Shown here: in pieces, positions 6,477 through 6,932 of the stretch
How the letters are laid out: each line of letters starts with the position of its first letter
How positions within the stretch are numbered: position 1 is the first letter of the stretch
Origin: Myxococcota bacterium
GTDB lineage: Bacteria; Myxococcota; Polyangia; GCA-2747355; JAKLHH01
Length of the DNA stretch: 6,932 nt
Direction of reading: 5' to 3'
NCBI GenBank assembly: GCA_022710245.1
Contig: JAKLHH010000401.1
Span: forward strand, 1 to 6,932
Program-made: the position numbers and the translations under genes
Notes under the pieces: generated by a model
Databases searched by the model: none
The model's input: only the letters and a program-made list of their open reading frames with translations
What the model was told of the DNA's origin: nothing

Positions 6477-6932
6477 GGTACGTCTACTACCCGGGTTGCT
6501 CGAGCCACGCCACGGGCCGGGCCTACGAAGAGTCGATCCAGGCCGTGGCCGGCCCGCTCGGCCTCGAGCTGAAGGAGCTCGAGGACTGGAACTGCTGCGG
6601 CGCCACCGCCTACATGAGCGTCAACGAGATGCTCTCCTTCGCGCTCACCGCGCGGAACCTGACGCTGGCGGCGAGGGAGAAGCTCCCGGTCACCACGCCG
6701 TGCAGCGCCTGCTTCCTGAACCTCCGCAAGACGACCACCTACCTGGAGCAGTACCCCGAGCTCCGCGCCAAGGTCGACGCGTGCCTGGCCACCGCCGGCC
6801 TGCAGTACGTCCCCGGCGTGGAGACCAAGCACCTCCTCGAGGTGGTGGTGAAGGACGTCGGCCTCGAGAAGATCCGGGCCGCGGTGCAGAAGCCGCTCGG
6901 CGGGCTCAAGGTGGCGCCCTACTACGGCTGCC
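6473..6932 (+). CDS. hdrB: Heterodisulfide reductase subunit B-like protein, partial (first 153 residues)
   Basis: Catalytic CCG-domain subunit expected to hold a non-cubane iron-sulfur site that handles disulfide/thiol chemistry. The first CCG domain is complete: PGC at Cys9, CCG at Cys41-42, and CSAC at Cys77 and Cys80, giving Cx31CCx34CxxC, within one residue of the family pattern. The protein then continues to VAPYYGC at Cys153, the usual opening of the second CCG domain, and leaves the window at the right edge, so roughly the C-terminal half of a usual HdrB of about 290 aa is missing. GGGAGG ends 6 nt before the ATG, inside the hdrC coding region, and the start overlaps the hdrC stop as ATGA. 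It could instead be a CCG-domain relative such as a glycolate-oxidase or lactate-utilisation subunit, but the tight coupling to HdrC favours HdrB. Confidence 0.9.
   Translation, partial: MRYVYYPGCSSHATGRAYEESIQAVAGPLGLELKELEDWNCCGATAYMSVNEMLSFALTARNLTLAAREKLPVTTPCSACFLNLRKTTTYLEQYPELRAKVDACLATAGLQYVPGVETKHLLEVVVKDVGLEKIRAAVQKPLGGLKVAPYYGC

Noticed and set aside
1..6932. tRNA, rRNA, CRISPR array, insertion sequence, attachment site or phage genes
   Set aside because: I saw no cloverleaf-like segment, no regularly spaced repeat array, no transposase or integrase motif and no terminal inverted repeats.

Overview
The window is GC-rich DNA with very strong G/C bias at third codon positions. It looks like a bacterium of the broad deltaproteobacterial kind (Myxococcota or Desulfobacterota in the wide sense). 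That placement is an inference from composition and gene content: a prokaryotic homo-oligomeric ATP sulfurylase, soluble heterodisulfide-reductase-type HdrC and HdrB, an OprP/O-type porin and a lipoprotein. No rRNA or other phylogenetic marker is present to settle it.

Layout, left to right. (1) On the minus strand, positions 1-628 hold the first 209 codons of an unrecognised secreted lipoprotein that runs off the left edge. (2) A gene-free stretch, 629-922, carries a 13-bp inverted repeat and a short hairpin. (3) Three more minus-strand genes follow, in transcription order sat (5517-4291, ATP sulfurylase), an OprP/O-like outer-membrane porin (4184-2628), and a HEAT-THUMP-methyltransferase fusion (2575-923). 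Gaps of 106 and 52 bp make one transcript plausible. (4) A 371-bp divergent control region, 5518-5888, contains the only clearly A/T-richer DNA of the window, an extended -10 candidate facing sat, and short repeats. (5) On the plus strand, hdrC (5889-6476) overlaps hdrB (6473 to the right edge) by ATGA.

How the genes may work together. Sat interconverts sulfate + ATP and APS + pyrophosphate. The porin could admit oxyanions such as sulfate or phosphate to the periplasm. HdrC/HdrB are the iron-sulfur and CCG-type subunits of a cytoplasmic thiol/disulfide electron-transfer complex of the kind found in sulfate reducers, sulfur oxidisers and syntrophs. Together they suggest a sulfur-energy-metabolism locus, but no aprAB, dsrAB, qmo or hdrA lies inside the window, so the direction (sulfate reduction or sulfur oxidation) cannot be read here. 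The RNA-methyltransferase fusion has no obvious link to sulfur. The lipoprotein differs in codon composition from the sulfur genes and is probably a separate unit.
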